From Aplectana chamaeleonis (Eukaryota; Nematoda; Chromadorea; Rhabditida; Cosmocercidae), in assembly GCA_029168955.1 (NCBI GenBank), contig JAPDOI010000899.1, positions 1-64,000 of the forward strand: a stretch of 64,000 nt of DNA. The letters are read 5' to 3'. Both the position numbers and the translations under genes were made by a program. How positions within the stretch are numbered: the stretch's first letter is position 1; each line of letters opens with the position of its first letter. Below, piece after piece: positions 60,661 to 64,000 of the stretch. The notes under the pieces were generated by a model, which made no database searches, had not been told where the DNA came from, and saw only the letters and a program-made list of their open reading frames with translations.

Positions 60661-60760
60661 AGAAGCATCCGAGGACATATTGTGATCCTTCCTAGCTTTT
60701 ATTTCAACGCGGTTTTTCTCTCATAGTTTTTGTGAAGTTTTCTAATCATTTCGCTCATAC

Positions 60761-61039
60761 CTGAAGTGGTGCTCTTTCGGAATACGACCCACTAAAGAAC
60801 TTAATGAAATCAGCAATTGTTTCGAATTGACCGACCGCTCGGTTGGTCACATCAAACAGTTCAGTGTGTTTGAATAAGACTAGATCAATCGACCGCTCTA
60901 GTGGGGTGAACATTTTCCATGAAATTTCTCTAGTGGGTCGTCTATGTCGTCTAAAAATAGTTGCTGTCGTAAGATATGTGACAAAGTCCGCAGCCATGCA
61001 GCCGACGCTAATTAATATATGCGCAGGATTAAGATAGCC
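60761..61039 (-). CDS. Internal exon of an unidentified gene
   Basis: Acceptor TTTTTTCCGCAG and donor GTATGAGCG enclose exactly 93 codons in phase 0: GYLNPAHILISVGCMAADFV, TYLTTATIFRRHRRPTREIS, WKMFTPLERSIDLVLFKHTE, and a remainder ending ADFIKFFSGSYSERAPLQ. It has an amphipathic or possibly membrane-associated first third and a basic RRHRRP patch. No family was recognised. Borders, phase and balanced composition support a genuine exon. The downstream intron would contain the foldback element and the 42-bp minisatellite. Confidence 0.65.
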
Positions 61040-61144
61040 CTGCGGAAAAAAAATGGTCGGCATGGGCATGCTTGTCTCATTAGGAAACGATTCGCCTGTG
61101 GTGGTTGCAGCTGGTGAGTCTCACCCCATGCGATACTCAGACAC

Positions 61145-61305
61145 CTGGCTGGTTGAACGCGGGGGGAATGTCGGTGGCCTCGCGAAGACACTCGGAGGGG
61201 CCAACGACATTGCCCCGGCGTGCAACCGATACTCCACCGCCATCGAAACGGTTTCACACCGCGGTGCAACCGAACCAAATTCCCGTTCACACGTTTTCCA
61301 ACACA
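61145..61305 (-). CDS. Upstream exon of the same unidentified gene
   Basis: Acceptor CATTTCTCCTCCAG and donor GTGTCTG give two bases plus 53 codons (CWKTCEREFGSVAPRCETVS, MAVEYRLHAGAMSLAPPSVF, ARPPTFPPRSTSQ) joining in phase 0 to GYLNPAH across a 105-bp intron. GC-rich and proline-rich at its end. An alternative donor 20 bp further does not keep phase. The earlier exons lie beyond 61306, perhaps past the satellite or outside the window. Confidence 0.5.
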
Positions 61306-61554
61306 CTGGAGGAGAAATGCCGGACCGCACCAATTGCCAGCATAGCCGTCAAATAATGCGCTGTGGTGTGTGGTATGCACTTGCACACACCGCTCCCAGC
61401 TACGCCTATATTGTTAATTCACGACCCCCCGACTCAATTCAAGATTAACTGATCGCAAATCATTAATGAGAATGAAAATTCACTACTATTGAGGATGTCG
61501 GCTGTTATCCGTGAATTTCGAAGTGGAAACTCTCTAAAATGCATTGCCAACCCT
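61306..61554. other. Spacer before satellite, nothing recognised
   Basis: No upstream exon for the 61 kb gene was identified here. Confidence 0.3.
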
Positions 61555-64000
61555 ATTTGGACGGTGCTCAGAGTAGGAAATCCCCTGCGTGGGGGCTAAA
61601 TCTGTCGTGTATCGGGTATTTCGGGGGGTGGAAATCAGTTTGAACCCTATTTGGACGGTACAGCCTGGGGCTGCACCGTCGCTCAGGGGAGGGAATCCCC
61701 TGCGTGGAGGCTAAATCTGTCGTGTATCGGGTATTTCGGAGGTGGAAATCAGTTTAAACCCTAAATGGACGTTGCTCAGGAGAGGAAATCTCCTGCGTGG
61801 AGGCTAAATCTGTCGTGTATCGGGTATTTCGGTGGAAATCAGTTTAAACCCTAAATGGACGGTGCTCAGGAGAGGAAATCTCCTGCGTGGAGGCTAAATC
61901 TGTCGTATATCGGGTATTTCGGGGGGGTGGAAATCAGAGCCTGCGGCTGCACCGTCGCTGATGGGAGGAAATCCCCTGCGTGGAGGCTATATCCGTCGTA
62001 TATCGGGTATTTCGGGGGGTGGAAATCAGTTTAAACCCTATTTGGACGGCTCAGGGGAGGAAACCCCCTGCAAGGAGGCTAAATCTGTTGTGTATCGGGT
62101 ATTTCGGAGGTGGAAATCTCGCTCAGGGGAGGAAATCCCCTGCGTGGAGGCTAAATCCGTCGTATATCGGGTAATTCGGGGGGTGGAAATCAGTTTAAAC
62201 CCTATTTGGACGGTACAGTCATCCAGGCTGCACCGTCGCTGATAGGAGGAAATCCCCTGCGTGGAGGCTAAATCCGTCGTATATCGGGTATTTCGGGGGG
62301 TGGAAATCGGTTTAAACCCTATTAGGACGGTGCTCAGGGGAGGAAATCCCCTGCAAGGAGGCTAAATCTGTTGTGTATCGGGTATTTCGGGAGGTGGAAA
62401 TCAGTTTAAACCCTATTTGGACGCTGCAGCCTGCGACTGCACCGTCGCTCAGGGGAGAAAATCCCCTGCGTGGAGGCTAAATCCGTCGTATATCGGGTAT
62501 TTCGGTCGCTCAGGGGAGGAAATCCCCTGCGTGGAGGCTAAATCTGTCGTGTATCGGGTATTTCGGAGGTGGAAATCAGAGCCTGCGGCTGCACCGTCGC
62601 TCAGGGGAGGAAATCCCCTGCGTGGAGGATAAATCTGTCGTATATCGGGTAATTCGGGGGGTGGAAATCACTTTAAACCCTATTTGGTTTGGACGGTACA
62701 GCCTGCGGCTGCACCGTCGCTGATGGGAGGAAATCCCCTGCGTGGAGGCTATATCCGTCGTATATCGGGTATTTCGGGGGGTGGAAATCAGTTTGAACCC
62801 TATTTGGACGGTGCAGCCTGCGGCTGCACCGTCGCTGATGGGAGGAAATCCCCTGCGTGGAGGCTAAATCCGTCGTATATCGGGTATTTCGGGCGTGGAA
62901 ATCAGTTTAAACCCTATTTGGACGGTGCTCAGGGGAGGAAATCCCCTGCAAGGAGGCTAAATCTGTTGTGTATCGGGTATTTCGGGGGGTGGAAATCAGA
63001 GCCTGCGGCTGCACCGTCGCTCAGGGGAGGAAATCCCCTGCGTGGAGGATAAATCTGTCGTATATCGGGTAATTCGGGGGGTGGAAATCAGTTTAAACCC
63101 TATTTGGACGGTACAGCCTGCGGCTGCACCGTCGCTAATAGGAGGAAATCCCCTGCGTGGAGGCTAAATCCGTCGTATATCGGGTATTTCGGGGGGTGGA
63201 AATCAGTTTAAACCCTATTTGGACGGTGCTCAGGGGAGGAAATCCCCTGCAAGGAGGCTAAATCTGTTGTGTATCGGGTATTTCGGGGGGTGGAAATCAG
63301 TTTAAACACTATTTGGACGCTGCTCAGGAGAGGAAATCTCCTGCGTGGAGGCTAAATCTGTCGTATATCGGGTATTTCGGGGGGGTGGAAATCAGAGCCT
63401 GCGGCTGCACCGTCGCTGATGGGAGGAAATCCCCTGCGTGGAGGCTATATCCGTCGCATATCGGGTATTTCGGGGGGTGGAAATCAGTTTAAACCCTATT
63501 TGGACGGTGCTCAGGGGAGGAAATCCCCTGCAAGGAGGCTAAATCTGTTGTGTATCGGGTATTTCGGTCGCTCAGGGGAGGAAATCCCCTGCGTGGAGGC
63601 TAAATCCGTCGTATATCGGGTAATTCGGGGGGTGGAAATCAGTTTAAACCCTATTTGGACGGTACAGCCTGCGGCTGCACCGTCGCTGATAGGAGGAAAT
63701 CCCCTGCGTGGAGGCTAAATCCGTCGTATATCGGGTATTTCGGGGGGTGGAAATCGGTTTAAACCCTATTAGGACGGTGCTCAGGGGAGGAAATCCCCTG
63801 CAAGGAGGCTAAATCTGTTGTGTATCGGGTATTTCGGGAGGTGGAAATCAGTTTAAACCCTATTTGGACGCTGCAGCCTGCGACTGCACCGTCGCTCAGG
63901 GGAGAAAATCCCCTGCGTGGAGGCTAAATCCGTCGTATATCGGGTATTTCGGTCGCTCAGGGGAGGAAATCCCCTGCGTGGAGGCTAAATCTGTCGTGTA
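61555..64000. repeat. Complex satellite with about 1.45 kb higher-order period, cut by window edge
   Basis: Modules of 100-170 bp built from GGAGGAAATCCCCTGCGTGG, CTAAATC(T/C)GTCGT(A/G)TATCGG, GTATTTCGGGGGGTGGAAATC, AGTTTAAACCCTATTTGGAC and (optionally) GCAGCCTGCGGCTGCACCGTCG. The optional block makes long and short modules. The order of modules at 62241-62553 repeats at 63688-64000, i.e. about 1,447 bp apart. Each module includes short palindromes (CAGGGGAGGAAATCCCCTG; GGTGCAGCCTGCGGCTGCACC-like). Open frames through it are not considered genes. Confidence 0.95.

Noticed and set aside
61960..61975. kB-like GGGGATTTCC site as a real NF-kB element
   Set aside because: It is part of a short palindrome in a satellite; nematode models lack the classical factor, so no function is claimed.
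61555..64000. CRISPR-like regular repeats
   Set aside because: The modules are contiguous satellite units without unique spacers, and the genome is eukaryotic. The same applies to the arrays at 12.4 and 57.4 kb.

Overview
The window looks like a gene-poor, transposon-rich stretch of a nematode chromosome, most likely a strongylid (hookworm-like) worm. The evidence is: spliced genes with GT-AG introns whose decoded exons read as animal proteins; a non-LTR reverse transcriptase of a type I recall from hookworm and other strongylid genomes; Tc1-like and CR1-like remnants; and dense small inverted-repeat elements. The species was not determined. No prokaryotic features were seen.

The main gene was found by splicing short minus-strand exons. 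It is a phosphatidylserine decarboxylase (psd-1/PISD). Eight exons run from 55606 down to the stop codon at 6872, so the visible coding span is about 49 kb. The Asp (SPADG), His (AFHSP) and LGST elements of the autoprocessing, pyruvoyl-forming enzyme are all present, so the gene looks functional. Its two largest introns are about 21 kb and 15 kb and hold most of the mobile DNA listed here. The N-terminal exon, and one exon expected between 17857 and 11419, were not identified. Upstream on the same strand lie a 74-codon MOZART1-like frame (56067-56291) and two exons of an unidentified gene (60761-61039 and 61145-61305).

Region by region. 1-6.9 kb is downstream of psd-1: TTAA-flanked miniature elements and a 1.1 kb element with a 3-bp target duplication. 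7-19 kb holds the 3' exons of psd-1, separated by more TTAA elements, a GT microsatellite, a 2.2 kb 42-bp minisatellite carrying a CRE octamer (TGACGTCA) in nearly every unit, and a nested hairpin element. 19-34 kb is an intron with a CR1 remnant, a second copy of the 3-bp-TSD element, several foldback elements and a Tc1-like transposon arranged as an inverted dimer. 34-55 kb is the largest intron: a 2.1 kb element with CGGAT-rich ends, a 5'-truncated LINE with a clear 13-bp target duplication, an element built of inverted 21-bp repeats, a Penelope-like retroelement with an N-terminal GIY-YIG nuclease (Naiad-type order) broken by another transposon, and a run of four abutting TTAA elements. 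55-64 kb holds the start of the visible psd-1 exons and the upstream genes, set between a 42-bp minisatellite (57.4-59.6 kb), a foldback element and a satellite with about 1.45 kb higher-order periodicity that runs off the right edge.

The retroelement domain order (GIY-YIG, then CxC, then RT) and the chain-forming TTAA families with a common AGGCA terminus are the observations I consider most worth following up.
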